Counted from the stretch's first letter, positions 13,330 to 26,988 are shown. The stretch is DNA of 64,000 nucleotides from Druceiella hillmani (GCA_039881145.1 JAYKKI010000127.1:2170001-2234000); one strand, 5' to 3'. Made by a program: numbers and translations. Notes: a model not told the origin generated them from the letters alone.

Positions 13330-13535
13330 CCTTCAAATGAATAACTGAATTTGTAGAAACACCGCGTTTGTTCTTACTGTGATAGAATTGGTGCGCCCCA
13401 CTCCACCTGCTTAGCCCACACGTATTGCGCATATTTCTGGATCTCCATTTAAATTGTGTAATTTAATATATTATGCATTAGGAGCCGGTGCTACTATAAA
13501 TTGAAGGGAAAGTAATTTATTTAAATGGCCAGTAG
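13330..13535 (+). repeat. dispersed repeat family B, copy 3 (diverged)
   Basis: Recognised from the right half only: a cacgtattgcgcatatt block aligned to the cccatat region of other copies, then ending in gaaagtaatttatttaaatg at about 13508, the shared family tail. The left boundary is unclear. Confidence 0.5.
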
Positions 13536-13539
13536 AATG

Positions 13540-15340
13540 ACGCAACTGAATAATAATGGATTGTAAAAGCCCTTTCTAATATTCAATTTGAATCTGCGAT
13601 GTAAGGAATATTTTATGACCAAAATAGGATGAGTCTGTTAATACATATGAACAATATACAACATAAATTTAAAAAAATCTCTCTCTAAAGACATGTTAAT
13701 ACAGGGTTTCAATATTTTTATTTACCTTAATAATTTATTTTCTCGTTACCCCTTTTTTTTCTTTTTCTCATATCTTTTCTTATTCTCTTTTCAGTAGCTA
13801 TTATATCTGAAATTCTTTAATATTATAAGGTATGTTTATTTTTTTTCACTCATAAATATTTTTTTGCTAATACTCTCGAAGATATACGTTAACTTTCCCA
13901 TTTTTTCTGAAGCGTCACCGTAAAATTCCTTCATGCATTGAAGTTACTTTGGTATAATTATGTTTGAGAGCATATAAAAATAAAAGGAACTATAGCAATT
14001 AAACAGCTTATATGACACTAATTAGCTAGTACGTTAAATAGTAACTGACCGCCAATAAAATAGTAGTTGTCATAGTTACCCCGAAATAACCATACAATGA
14101 TTAGATATTTTAAAATGATTCATCCTAAAATAAACAAAAATCAATATTACATCAACTACTAATATAAATAACATGTCATACCGACTTCTATAAAATTGAA
14201 AATAACATTAAAATAGTAATGAGTCATCTAAATTATTTAACTTGTATTTTGATTATTTTGAATTTTCGACCGTAAATCATTTAGTACACTCGTTTTACTG
14301 TCTTTATTCAAAATGATTTTCCCCTTGTTTTTATTTTCTTAATAAAAAGTCTAATACAAATTTTGAAGGCTTTAGAATTTTATGAAATAAATTTACATGC
14401 TTTTATATTAAATCAAACGAATGATTGTATGGAGGTCAATAATTATATAACGGCTTCATCTATTTCCTTGTGTGCTTTCCTTGGTATATTAAATCGATAT
14501 GATCTTTGTCTATTACCCTTATATTACTTTAGAAAAGTACATTAGATGATACATTGATGAAAATAAAAATTATATGTATCTAACCATGATGATCACCTGT
14601 ACTCTCAAATTCTAACCAGTGATCCTTAAATCACCATTAATACTCAAATGAAATCAGTAAAAAAATTCACCTGAGATGATTGCAGTGTTTATCCTGGCAT
14701 AAAGAAAATATAAGTCGATGTACATCACTAGCATGATTTAATTCTGTACTCATTTCTTTGAAATCTTTTGTTACCTTTACCTCTTAAGGTAAACGAAGAC
14801 ATGGACAAAAATTTAATCTGTCAAATCTTTTAAATAATCTGAAATATGTGTTATATTTTTTGTTGAACTAAAAATGAGACACATAGGCAATTTTTTTTTT
14901 TTATTTTTCTTCCATTCTGTACATAGATTATTCAGATGAGATAATAACCTCAATAAAATAAAAGCACATCAACTATAATATAATATTAGGTAGTAAAATG
15001 TATTTTTAAGGCACAATGAAACAATTATAATCTATATAGGAAATGTTTCGTTTTCGACGTCCGAAGATGAAATTTTCCGGTTATTTAGCTTTTACAAATT
15101 ATTTTCCTGTTTTTTCACTTCGGCTATAAAATATTTTCTTAAGTTTAAAATTATGTTAATACCGGTTTATTTTTTTTTTCGTTATTCTTTTTATAGGCCT
15201 TATAAAATTTCAAATACTCTCAATAACTTTTCTCCATTCAAAATTCTTTTAATTAATTTTACGAAATACAACTAATTCGTCTCAGGTAAGTGACACGGTC
15301 TGAGCATTTAAGCAAAATATTGCCTTCAGGGACGCTTTAA
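13540..15340. other. AT-rich intergenic DNA
   Basis: Runs of T and A, no long frame, and no repeat shared with the rest of the window. Nothing annotatable seen. Confidence 0.5.
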
Positions 15341-15344
15341 AATG

Positions 15345-15650
15345 AAGAACTCTACAGAAAAGTACATTAAGAACGGAGGTGAGCTCGTTTTCATCTTCAG
15401 GTAACGTGTAGGGAGCTTTAAAGTACCGGTCACGGTCCGCGGGTCGTTAATGTAAATTGCCTTGCGTAGAGGCATGGCTGCATTGTGCTTCTGCCTACAG
15501 CTGGCGATTGCCCTCCATTCAGTCTACACGTGCCGCCCATATCTTAGAATTGTTCTTTTTTTAATAGGGTATTTAATACGTTTCACGTTAAGTAGATAAT
15601 AAAATGCTAAAAGAAATTGAGGCGAAAGTAATTTATTTAAATTGCTTGAT
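15345..15650 (+). repeat. dispersed repeat family B, copy 4
   Basis: Contains cacggtccgcgggtcgttaa (about 15431-15450), the cgtgccgcccatatctta block, and the tail gcgaaagtaatttatttaaa at 15623. This is one of the clearest copies of the right half of the family. Confidence 0.75.
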
Positions 15651-15659
15651 ATGAGATGC

Positions 15660-17430
15660 AAGCAAATCGTTATTTTAAAGGTATTTTAAATTATGGCTAA
15701 TCTTGTTTGTAAGTTAAGAATATACTAATCATGTCTAAGTTTTATATACCGGGTATGATAATAAATACAAAACGTTGTTAAGAAAATGTATCTACTCTTC
15801 TTTTTAAGCTATTGCCTATGTTTTGCATATGATTACCTTTCAAAGGACGCCATGAATTACTTGAACGATTTACATATTTCAAATGGTTGCAGAATTAAGT
15901 CCCTCTAAAGCCAGCTGCGTATATTGCTACGGAAGGAACTATGAATTAGGCATTCCAAGCACACCAAAATTAGGGTTATTAAAATAGTCCTGGTAACTGT
16001 TATTTTCATTGAAAATTTTTTTTTGGTAAATTATTGAAAGGTCTTAGTCAGAAACATAGCTCACAGTCAGTTTTTCCCCTTATTTTTAGAAACAAGTTAA
16101 CAAAACCAATATCCAAGTGTTATGAAAGAAATTTAAGTGATAAAATTTATAAATTTTCTGAACATGTACGATCAAATCTTTTAAAGTTTTACTAAAACAC
16201 TTTACTAAAGGACTTTTAAAGTTCCCTCGTGTATCAAGTGCAGATTCTTTTATACGTTTAATTTTCAAGTCATCTTCGTTGCTTTACTTTCCTTCAATAA
16301 TGTATCTGTTTTATAAATGAAATAAAAGAATAGCTTTTCACTTACGCATCTTAATTCGTTCATGAATTTAAAACTTCTTGAATGTCACATAGTCATATAG
16401 CTTATATGCTTATTTTTAACATTAGTAATATAGAATAATCAAAAGTAAAGATTTTTTAGAAAATATTTATGTAAATTGAAATAAAATACATTCACTAACG
16501 AAGGGCGTTAATTTAAAAATTTAATTTTCTGGAAATCTCTATATTTTTAAAAATATATTACAAATAGACCACAGAAACTTCAACTAACAGAAATATCATA
16601 AAAACTGTTCTAATTTTCTGTTTATTTTAATATTTTCCATAAAATTCCTCTAACATTAGGCATACAACATATGATATGTTGATGTATTAAAAAAAATACC
16701 AAAACAGAACATTTAAATTTTCGAAGTCTATTCAGCCTCGGCTTTATAATATAAGACTTCACGACTACTTTTTCCAAAAAAAAAAACAATATAATTAATA
16801 TATCAACAACAATTTTTATAATAAGTATCATTCAAAATATAAAAACTTCCTATGTTGAATAAAATCACAAATTTCTCTATATTCGCAATCGAAAATTGAT
16901 CTTGTGTTTGACGAAATCCTTCAAACAAATTTCAAAATCATTCGGGCAGTGAGAGAAATTTACTAATACTAATATAGAAGGAAAAATCAGGTATGTAAAG
17001 TTCAAGAACAGCAGAATTTAATGGTTTTATATATTTACTAAAAATTATTTTTGCTAATTCAGTAGTACTCATAACGCCAAAAGAAACTGTATTCTCGTAC
17101 AGTTATTCAAACGTCTGGATTTAAGGTAATAATATAAGAAGAAATATAATGATCGTTACGATGTGACTAAATTTATAATATAAGAAACTCCGACGAAACT
17201 TTGTTTCCACACTAAACATGATACAATTTCTTATTATCATACATATGAATATTTTATGAACGACGTGAAAGTTTAATATACCGGTATCATATGAAGCAAT
17301 TTACTTAACACTCTTTGCTTAGCAAAACAAACATGATCAGTTAACCTAATTAAGTACAAATATTGGTCTTTTATTAAATATTCTTCAAAAAGGTAAATTG
17401 TGAAATTGGACCTTGATCTTATATTGGACG
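15660..17430. other. AT-rich intergenic DNA
   Basis: No gene or repeat recognised. The minus-strand frames of 60-69 codons at 16086 and 16622 are hydrophobic/AT-type and most likely spurious. Confidence 0.5.
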
Positions 17431-17438
17431 GACTACTG

Positions 17439-17508
17439 AGGAGGACAATAGCTTCGTCGACCCTAAAATATATAGGAGGACATTAGCTTCGTCAACCCTA
17501 AAATATAT
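17439..17508 (+). repeat. tandem duplication, 2 x 35 bp
   Basis: Adjacent 35-bp copies beginning aggaggaca and ending ccctaaaatatat, with two substitutions. They lie about 100 bp upstream of a family A foldback. Confidence 0.93.
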
Positions 17509-17609
17509 AGGCATATAAGATCTTAAGATATAGCAAACCTTCCACCTAAAAATATGTGTACAATTTTCCTCCTGTTAATAAAATTTATTTAAGTGAAATA
17601 AGTAATATT

Positions 17610-17915
17610 GAATATATTTGGCGTTAATTTTGTAGAAATTCATTATTCACAATTAAATGAAACTACGTGATGTAGTATTATTTCTACTTTCTTTAAGTTC
17701 TTTACCACGACCTAGGTTTCGTTGTATTACAACATTTTCAGGTGGGATATTAGCAAAGATCATAGAGACATATCTTTGAGAGCTAGAGCATATCAAGAGC
17801 ATATCTCTGCTAATATCCCACCTGAAGATGTTGTAATACAAAGAAACCTAGGTCGTGGTAAAGAAATTAAAGGAAGTAGAAATAATACTACATCATGTAG
17901 TTTCATTTAATTGTG
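17610..17915 (+). mobile_element. foldback element family A, copy 1
   Basis: Starts with the 38-nt family tail (gaatatatttggcgttaatt..., 17610-17647). Then comes a left arm from cacaattaaatg and an inverted right arm ending ttaattgtg. The centre is not a simple turn: about 50 bp of rearranged arm sequence (cagagcat-type fragments, itself partly inverted) separates the arms. Arms share landmarks aaactacgtgatg, cacgacctaggtttcg and ggtgggatattagc. No clean target duplication survives; a partial gtgaaataa match lies on both sides (17593 and 17919). The 62-codon frames on both strands are mirror images created by the palindrome. Confidence 0.88.
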
Positions 17916-17939
17916 AATTGTGAAATAAATAAATAAAAA

Positions 17940-18900
17940 TATTTAAATATCGTTTAAACCATAGCTAAAATTGAGCTTTGAAATATGATATAAATCGTAT
18001 TGATACAAGATTGCGACAGCCTGATTGATAAATATTGGTATTTACCAAAATCAACATATTATTAAGGAAATATATATCCGGGTTACATAAAAAATATTTC
18101 ACTGAACCTCTTATTATTTTACCATATTTCTAAGATGGATAATACCAATAATATTAACTCATCTTTAAGTGACTTCATGGTGCATTTTTTATTTCACCTA
18201 CCAAGGAAATAGGAGGTAAATATTTCTTGGAAACTATTTTAAATTCTCCCAAAAATAACGGTATTAGAATAGACATATGAATCAGTTATAATTTTTTTCT
18301 TATCCCTAACAATTGGGAAATTTCTTTCGTTTCACATTTATATATATGTTACCCACTCGAATCGAAGATTTCAGGCGATTTAACTTCGGACATTCTCAAC
18401 TAGGTACTCGTAGTTATTTAGATTGAGATCGCTAATATTATATGTGTAGTCACGTATTATATAATAGTTATAATACAAGCACTTCTTAGCTTCTGTAATT
18501 AAATCAATTATAAAGATTTTAGCATTTCACATTTTTGCCTGAAGTGAGTTACTCATCGTTTCTTAGTCTTTAGTTTAAATAATATCTATACGTGATTAAA
18601 ATTTATGTGAACGATTTCGCTAATTGTTCTCTACGGACTAAATTGAAAATTAACATAGTTATTCCGAAAGATAGCGAAGAGGTTGTGATATTTTTCATAA
18701 TCTTGAATAAATTAAATAATTTTGAAAACGAATATTTTTTAACTTAAAACTTGTATGTGTATTCTTAATGAAAAATGATTATTCAATAAATTGATAAAAT
18801 ACCTGTTTCTAAATCATTACGAATGCCTTGACATGAACTTCACTATTATTTTCTTCAAAATAGCGTTAACTAATCACAATTTATACAAATCCAATGTGAT
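17940..18900. other. AT-rich intergenic DNA
   Basis: No gene or repeat recognised. Confidence 0.5.
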
Positions 18901-18904
18901 ATAT

Positions 18905-19150
18905 ACCAAAAGTAATAACAACGCGATCTTGGCACCTAAAAATTTCACCCGGGAGAGACATTTAAAGAGCAAATTCTTTTTAAATCTAACGCTAAACCCT
19001 GAACTGAGTTTAGCCTGCTGCGAAGCATATATACGCCGGGTATATAAAGTTGCCGATCGCAGTTCGCAGTTCGTTAAAATAAATTGTTCTCCAATGGTTC
19101 TCAAATGCGGGCTTAATGCCAGGTGTATATATCCCATCCATATATCTGTT
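18905..19150 (+). repeat. dispersed repeat family B, copy 5
   Basis: Left end aacaacgcgatcttggcacc, then cccgggagagac, then the hallmark gttcgttaaaataaattg (about 19070-19087), ending around catccatatatctg. The right third of the family is missing. The longest open frame in the window (124 codons, 18791-19165) covers this copy. It is read from repeat DNA, is not maintained in other copies, and is not called as a gene. Confidence 0.7.
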
Positions 19151-19628
19151 TTGTTGTTTAAATGACTAATTTTTACGACATTGTCTTGTAACAGATTCTT
19201 ACAAGCAAATGTGTTTTATAAAAGCCCATAATATTCATTTATAATGTTAATCTCAATCTGAGAATTCATTTTCAATGTGCGGATGTATTTGGAGACCGAA
19301 ATGCTTACGATTCAGGAAAGATCTTTGACTACACAATTAACTTAGACATAATTTATCAGTGTTCAATTTTACAATAATACGTCGCATTTTTAAATAGCCT
19401 TTATTTATTTTATATTTAAACATTACGCTGTATCCTAAAATTTTGATATATTTCGAAAGCAGAATTGGAGCAAAATATTTTTTTTTAATCTAAATCACTA
19501 TGTAAAATGTTTCTGTCAATTTCAGGTACTTGCAATACACGTGTGTGTGTGTGAGTTTATGCCTAAGCCACAGGACGTTATGACAATCCTGTTAACGCCA
19601 CGAAAATATATTTACGGCATACATCGTT

Positions 19629-19865
19629 AAATATATTTGGCGTTGATTTTGTAGAAATTAATTTTTCACAATTAAATGAAACTATGTGGTGTAGTATTAT
19701 TTCTACTTTATTTAAATTCTTTAGCACGACCTAGGATTTGTTGTATTACAACATCTTCAGGTGGGTTATTAGGAGAGATGTTGTAATACAACGACACCTA
19801 GATCGTAGTAAAGAATTTAAACAAAGTAGAAATAATACTACATCACGTAATTTCATTTAGTTGTG
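19629..19865 (+). mobile_element. foldback element family A, copy 2 (older)
   Basis: Complete in outline: a 38-nt tail (19629-19666), left arm, very short centre and right arm ending gttgtg. Substitutions are spread through both arms. Flanks ggcatacatcgtta and agcatgcattgtat agree at about 9 of 14 positions, mostly differing by transitions, consistent with an eroded 14-bp target duplication. The arms have diverged from each other, which suggests an older insertion than the copy at 38.7 kb. Confidence 0.85.
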
Positions 19866-19879
19866 AGCATGCATTGTAT

Positions 19880-21400
19880 TAAACGTAGTTTAAATTCGCA
19901 TATCAGTAAGCCTTAGTAAAATAGCGATTTAATATATTTTGAAACAAGCTGTGAAAATTATAAGTTAATTTAATAGTTTTAACTTTAGTTTAATAATAAA
20001 AATAGTTTAATAAACCGATTAAAAATAGTGATAGCAAACAAAAACCAAAATTGTATTTGATTATGAAAACGCATTTCAGATGACTCATTATTCTTTATTC
20101 GTTTCATTATAACTAAAGAGTGAAATTGAAATTAAATAATTGTCATAAATAATATTTAATAGTAAAAACCTATCTTTTGTTACAGACACTAGCAAATGTA
20201 TATTGTGTGTTGATACGTTATGAAAAAGATATGAAAGAATTCATAATGACAATATCATGCTTGAGTCCAATTTGCACTTACATGCCTTTAAGGCTTTTAA
20301 GACATTCGGAATAGCGAGTCAATAATTATAACATTGATTGAAAATTACATGTGACCATTGGAAAAGCAAAATTTGATATAGTTTGGGACGAATGCATAAA
20401 AAGAGAAACTTTAAATTCAAGGTTACCCAAATGGGTGCTGAAAAAATGCTCCATTTTGACAATGGAGAGACACTTGATTACAGTAATATCTTTTTTATAC
20501 CCAAATACGTTTATAAAGGTATAAATAATATTCGTCATTTGCATTTAATTAATAAACTGCATTCAATATTAAAGTTTCAAGTTTGAAGTAATTAAAAACT
20601 AGATAATATCATGGTATATTTATTAAAAAGTCGGTCTGAATAAACTAAATGTTGATTCGGTCCCATTAAATACTGAGAAAAAAAAATCAGCTTCTTAATT
20701 ATGTAATGTTTACTAAAAGCCTAATTTAGTATATCAGTGTTCTCAGAAATATAAAAAAATTACCTAAGTTAATTTGGTTATATATTTCTGATCAGCTAGT
20801 TTAACGGCTTTTAATTGTTTAAATAAAAAACATTGAATAAATAAGGAAATGTGTAGCCAGATAAAAAAATATAATTAATTTTGTTAAATATTAATCAAAC
20901 AACGCCATTTTAATTTGAACATAAACGTTCACATTTACCATGAATGTTATGTTACTAATTACAAAACACATTTCCATCATGGCTGGTCACAATGTACTCT
21001 CATATAATAAATTTAAAATTAATTTCATATGCTCAAACTAACAAAAAAACACTTAGTTTCATGATTTTCGTTTAAAGTTTCATAATTATTGCTTCTTTTT
21101 CATAATTATTCATATTCATAATTATTCGAAATATATTGCGCATATCTGCCAATATATACAATCAAAATATGACCAACGTTGTTGAAAAATGTTAAACAAA
21201 CATTATTCTTCCGAATAAAAAAAGAACATGAGGCATCGTGGGACTCGTTGGAACGAAATTCCTTTTGCTATATATTATGTGTTAAATAACAGGCACAATG
21301 AAATTAGTTGACAACATTTGAGGGTAATTAAATGAAAAATTAAAATGAAGGGATGGAAATAATAATTTGTTGCTGAAATGAAAGATTTATATATTTATTA
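19880..21400. other. AT-rich intergenic DNA
   Basis: No gene supported. Overlapping opposite-strand frames of 67-72 codons at 20326-20586 show no domain. Confidence 0.5.
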
Positions 21401-21406
21401 TTTACA

Positions 21407-21420
21407 GGAATAAAAATATT
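21407..21420. repeat. 14-bp target duplication of family A copy 3 (left)
   Basis: The word ggaataaaaatatt abuts the element start at 21421 and recurs exactly at 21699-21712 immediately after the element. Confidence 0.9.
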
Positions 21421-21698
21421 GAATATATTTGTCGTTAATTTTGTAGAAATTCATTATTCACAATTAAATGAAACTACGTGATGTAGTATTATTTCTACTT
21501 TTTTAAATTTCTTTACCACGACCTAGGTTTCGTTGTATTACAACATCTTCAGGTGGGATATTAGCGAAGATTGGGATATTAGTAATCTTTGCTAATATCC
21601 CACCTGAAGATGTTGTAATACAACGAAACGTAGGTCGTGATGAAGAAATTTAAAAAAGTAGAAATAATACTACATCACGTAGTTTCATTTAATCGTGG
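21421..21698 (+). mobile_element. foldback element family A, copy 3
   Basis: The 38-nt tail spans 21421-21458. The palindrome runs from cacaattaaatg (21459) to aatcgtg (21697) with a short asymmetric centre. It is bounded by an exact 14-bp direct duplication (21407-21420 and 21699-21712), good evidence of insertion as a unit. The left-arm frame is interrupted early by a taa codon, so the peptide seen in other copies is not conserved. Confidence 0.93.
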
Positions 21699-21712
21699 GG
21701 AATAAAAATATT
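21699..21712. repeat. 14-bp target duplication of family A copy 3 (right)
   Basis: Exact match to 21407-21420. Confidence 0.9.
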
Positions 21713-22064
21713 TCAGCATAAAATATTGTTAATTATAAGATATGAAAAAATAGTAATTGCAATGAAGCAATCCGAGCCACAACTTTTAATTAAATAAAAC
21801 TTGCATAATACATGAACAGTATTGCATGATATCATTTTGATATCAGTTTATATATATGTAAACTTTTGTTGATGCAAATAAAAGATATCAATATTATATA
21901 GTTCAAAATAAATCATCCACTTTGTGTCACTTTAACACTGATACTTACCTCACTTCATCATATATGACTACATTTAACTATTCTCAACTTCTACTGAATC
22001 ACTTCCACAATTAATTTTTTATTGATATAAATAACACGAGTTTGAAAATAGTGAAGGAAGTTAT

Positions 22065-22605
22065 GAATTATGGCGCGCACGGATTGCTAAACACATGCGC
22101 TCAAACGAATACAGCTGATGCGCACTCTGCACATCTATAATATGGTAATATACCTATACATTGACATATGCTTGTAAATATGCAAATGCTTATATTGTAG
22201 CAAAAATATCAGTCAAAATCTTATACTTTTCCGGGCTAGCTCTTATTTGCCTTATGTGAAACGTGCGATTTCCTTCCAAATGTGTTCGATTTAGCGCGTT
22301 TATTTTATACTAACAACCGGACAGATATTATTACTTTAAATTACAAACAGCTATTTTATTATATTTTCATAAAAAGTATCATTCCATAAATTCATCTTAC
22401 TTCGTCTAAAGTTGTGAACGTGAACTCAAACGTTGACACGCTAATGATAATTCGCGGTGTCATGTTATAAATGCGTCTATGAAATGCGACTCGGGTCATC
22501 CCTCGGGTTCGTGACATTTATCTCGCGTGACATTCGCGTAACTTATTCTTATACCTGCTTATTAATAAATGCAGCGAGGTTGTCGTTGCCAGGAGGGCTG
22601 CAGCA
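22065..22605. other. complex, CpG-containing blocks (two)
   Basis: Two less AT-rich stretches, 22065-22140 and 22425-22605. The second contains spaced words cgtgacattt and cgtgacattcgcg and ends in a gcagcgaggttgtcgttgcc segment. No long frame and no relation to the repeats here. Candidate conserved non-coding DNA, from composition only. Confidence 0.25.
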
Positions 22606-22619
22606 AAAAAATTAAACGA

Positions 22620-23850
22620 AAAATTGTAACTCGAGGTGTTGACCGGAAATATGACGGTTCAATTTAAGTTATATTAAGGAAATTAGAATATTTCCCAGAG
22701 CGACTTAACAGTTATGTTGGTTGTTGGTTATTATCTAAAGAGTGCCACGAATTTTATTAAATTTCTACTTCCAGGCTCGGAAAATGTATCGAGCTTTCTA
22801 CCGATTATTCTTCTGACAGAATTGTATCATCAGTATTTTTATTAATTGAGAATATGCTACGTTTAAATATTGCGATAGTTATCAGTTATCGGTACAGTAC
22901 TTATTAATATTGTGTTCTTGACAAAAATATAATAAATAATGTATATTTGTACTAGAAATAAAGGGAATATTAATGGATTGAGGAACAACGTTCTTTAAGT
23001 ATATATTACATCTATATACAATTTTCACAAAATAAAAATAAACGTTTACACACAAACGATACTTAAATATAAACGATCGAGGCAATATTTCAAACAACAA
23101 CGATATTTTAGTTTATTTTATCCAATAAGTTTGAGTCCAAATTCTTTGCAGGTAACATCAAAACTTATACATGGGACGACGCATATTTGATATTTGACTA
23201 TTAACAGTATAAATTAACATATAGGTAATTTTTTTTTCATCGTAAGGAATAAACAAATATTTGTTTAAACTAAAATTTATTTTTAATTTTTTAATTTACT
23301 TCCACCCCGTGTATTTGCACTTTGTACGCATCAAAAAATTACCACTTCTAACACTTATAATATCAATTAAATACTTTATTTTGATGACCCGTTATCCCTA
23401 TTTTTCCTATCTTGATCATAAAGAGATGTTTATACAATGCGATCTATTCTATGATTGTAAAAAAAATATAAAGGATGTAGAAAAAATAGACGCAGGGCGG
23501 GAACAAAAATCCGGTTAAGAGTTAATTCAAATGAAAACCTAATCCAAAGGATAAGATATTTATTTTAGCCATAAAATGTATCAAAAGATCTTAATGATAC
23601 ATTTTTAAAAAACTTGTAAAATTTCTTTACTTCCTTGTCACAAATTGATTATTGATTTAAATAAGCATTTTCAGTACTTTTTCAGTATTTTTCCAACCCT
23701 CTTTAGAAAATACTCTACACTAATTCTAATTTATGCAAACGCAATATGCTTAGCCCACATTTAGTTGATAATCAGATTAAGGTGTGTGAGAAAAACTTAA
23801 TCCTTGTGGATACTTTTAAATGGTGAATTCCTTAAAAACCTAATATTCAG
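22620..23850. other. AT-rich intergenic DNA
   Basis: No gene supported. The frames of 72 and 85 codons (22882 minus, 23261 plus) are rich in F, I, Y, K and have no motif. Confidence 0.5.
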
Positions 23851-23859
23851 TCAAACGGT

Positions 23860-24110
23860 GATCACGTCCTGACACCAAGATGGCCTGTTCATCTCGGTGT
23901 CAAGGAGTTTCAAGGCTCCGGCCGCGGCTTGCGGATCGTTAAAATAAATTGCTCACAACTAGCGCTCGCTCGCTAGCCGGTTTGCGCGCACAGCCCACAT
24001 CTCAATAATGTTATTTTAACGGGAAATTTTAACACGTTGTGCGTTAGGTAAGTGATGGGAAGTTAAAAGAAATTAGGCTGAAAGTAATTTATTTAAATTG
24101 CCTATTGGAT
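23860..24110 (+). repeat. dispersed repeat family B, copy 6
   Basis: Carries acaccaagatggcc, the hallmark gcggatcgttaaaataaatt (about 23931-23950), agcccacatctcaat, aaattttaacacgttgtgcg and the tail tgaaagtaatttatttaaat at 24079. It includes a ctagcgctcgctcgctag self-complementary patch. Confidence 0.78.
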
Positions 24111-24119
24111 TTTGAGGGC

Positions 24120-24770
24120 AAGAGCGAACTGTAAAACGTTCTGAAAAATTCTTTGAAAAATATATTCCTTCGTGTACTTTAGATAATTTTGCAATTCATC
24201 GATAAATACAGCAAGAAAGATTTAATTGACTTTTCTTATTTTAATAATCATGATTTTACAGTACAAGCTGACGTTGATGGAAAATTTATTTTATAAATAT
24301 TAAATAATAACCTATTTTAAAAAATCATTATTTTGACCAGAGGTAACTGAATTATTATGTTCGGAGGAGAAAAACAAGAGAAAATTTAATTATCATATTA
24401 TTTTCATAATATTAATTTTATTATAAAACCGCAAATGAGATGGTGCGATATCCTAGTTCTAAACCTACCATTAAAATTATACGATAATAAATCGCACATT
24501 GCCTAATCAGTGTTCATAATTTTAAACAAATTTTTTTTAATTAACCTTCTGTTCCACAAAATTTTACTAAAAGTAGCGAATTTAAGCGTAATCAACTCTT
24601 CCATTGCAAACTAAACAGAGACTTGATTTGAATAAATGTCATTGAACGCCATTAATTTAATCCGTATCATAATATTATTGGAAATGACAGCAAAAGTACT
24701 TAAAATTAAATGACAGTTACGAACATATATAGCTACGAAGCTTTTGTAACCAGCCTGTATTTAAGTAAGG
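24120..24770. other. AT-rich intergenic DNA
   Basis: No gene or repeat recognised. Confidence 0.5.
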
Positions 24771-24774
24771 TAGA

Positions 24775-25260
24775 ATTAATGCGAAAATCCGGTATTCACG
24801 TATTCGTAAATAATAATTAGGCGATTTATACCTCACGATAAAGTGAGTGGCGTCTGTGGGTTATATATTATTATAGCAAGTAGCGGTCGCTCATTATATA
24901 TTACCGATATAATTGGGTACATTATTTAAGTTATTTGCAATAAAATTATCTTCATAATCCCTTGGTATGAAATTATTGGGATTTGAGATTTCCATGCGCA
25001 GTAATTTCGTTTCTTATAATCAATTTATTAATGCAAATTTCCCGAAATAATTATTGATGAAAGTGCATATTAAAAACGATTACACCAATTTTTTGAAATG
25101 TTTGATATATTTGTTTAAAAATGTGGAGTAGTGTTGCACCGTCAAGTGCATATCATTAATTTATCACATTACATCGACGGAGCAATGCACCGTGTCTGTT
25201 ATCCTGATTAATTAGGAGCTTTCATTTAAATTGCTTTTATTATCCACCTGTTTGTTACAA
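24775..25260. other. complex blocks with homeodomain-type words
   Basis: Two stretches (24775-24905 and 25125-25260) of mixed composition. They include aataattaggcg, ctgattaattaggagc and tttatcacattacatcg words. TAATTA is the generic homeodomain core, but in AT-rich DNA it is common, so this is weak. Possible regulatory DNA of a distant gene. Confidence 0.25.
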
Positions 25261-25270
25261 ATTTTATAAT

Positions 25271-25306
25271 GGGTATTTTACCTACTTTCTAGTAGGTACA
25301 ATACCC
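25271..25306. repeat. hairpin, 16-bp arms, 4-nt loop
   Basis: gggtattttacctact, then ttct, then agtaggtacaataccc. The arms pair with one mismatch. No T-run or gene context suggests a terminator. Confidence 0.85.
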
Positions 25307-26988
25307 ACTATAAGACTCTAGAACTAGAGACAAGAAATTTGATTCACATACTCGTTTCAGGTGACAACGTATCATTATAATGATAAAGATGATAGAATTA
25401 ATAAAATGGACGGTTTTTAGTCTCCTTTTTCGAAAAACTCTGAACAAAAAAATTTGTGAAATAAGTAAAATTTATAGAAACTCACTAGAAGATCATAATA
25501 AATTTGCAGCAACTATTCTATATCTTGAAATTTCTGTATAGAAATTAACTATATTTTTAAGTCTGTGAAATATATGTTAAGTAATATGTTCATATGTTAA
25601 AAAGTACTACTCACACTCATAATGTGCTACAATGGAAACCGGTTTGAAATTAAAATACCTAAATATATACGAAACACTTGTAGTATGTATTTTGCTTATA
25701 CTTGAGAGGCTTTTCTTTTATTAATAATGCCCAAACTTGAGCAATCTGAGCACATCAAATAAAGAATTGTACTCGTTTCTAAACATATCTATATTAACGT
25801 AAGCAGGTGAACAAAAATTTAAAAAAAACTCATTAATGCGTTTCAAATGTAACAAAACATAGCAAGTAACATGTAAATATGGAATAATAAATATTTAAAT
25901 ACGAAGATTAAAAAAACTTTCCATATTCCTAAATTTAGCCGATTACATAATTAATTTTAAAAATGATAACAATTTCTCCTTAACTAAGAAATACTGTTCT
26001 ATTTACAACGTCAATCAAAGTAACAGTAACCCTACTAGAAAGTTCTCGATGCAAAAATAATCGATTGAAATAGATATTCACTTACATTCGTTATTCACTT
26101 AAAAGTAATTTTTTTTTATAGTATTTTCTTAGAATTTAAGTCATAGTGCAAATTAGATTAACATACGTTCTCGAGACCAGGAAAGCAAATGTATTTGATT
26201 TTAACAAAATTTTTATAATTAACTTTATTTACCGAATCGTAGTAAGTGTGTATTGATGGAAATATAAGATTAGATTATATAGGTTTAAAATTATATTAAA
26301 TATCATCCAAAGCAAATCTGTTAACGATAGATGTCTCAAAGAATTTTTTTTTAGATTTTAATCACACTTTGGTTTGACTTACTTGTAAATAAGCTTTGAA
26401 TTCTCATTTTAAAGAAAAAAATTATTAGTAAGTAAGTATTAAGTCGGCGAGTAATAATCCCACCACTTTCGTCAAGCATTTCCTAATTGTCATAAAAATT
26501 TCTTGAGCATTTCGTCGAGTATATACAGATCGCGGTGTTCGATATTTTGTTCAGTTGCTAACTAAGTTTCGGTTAATAATGAACAGGTAAAATATGAAAA
26601 TATCGCTAAGATAATTGATAATGTTCTTGCTTATAAATCCAATGGGTGAAAATATGCTCTCTTATGAGATAGTCAAGCATTGATTCCAAAATTCGAAGAA
26701 GTAAATTTTGATGACTCCTACAATCCTCATCCGAGGTTACCTGCTATATTAAAGTTAGAAAAATTAAAAAACCTTATTAGAAAAGATCATAAGTAAAGTT
26801 TGCGTTGTCCAACAGATTTGCCCTAGTTTTCTCATACTGCAACAGAAAAACAAATTTTGGTTTTGAGAAAAGAGTAGAAAGATTCTCGTTGGCTGCCATA
26901 GGAGCCTATATTAATATTCTGAGAGGGCGGGTTTAAGAGTTAAAAACGTGGTCGAAATTTCATATTAATCCTAAACGCCTATTTTTAA

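Noticed and set aside
18791..19165. Longest open frame in the window (124 codons)
   Set aside because: It spans the family B copy at 18.9 kb. Other copies do not keep the frame and no domain is visible.
24900..25260. Specific homeodomain binding cluster
   Set aside because: TAATTA-type words are expected often in DNA this AT-rich, so no specific site call is justified.
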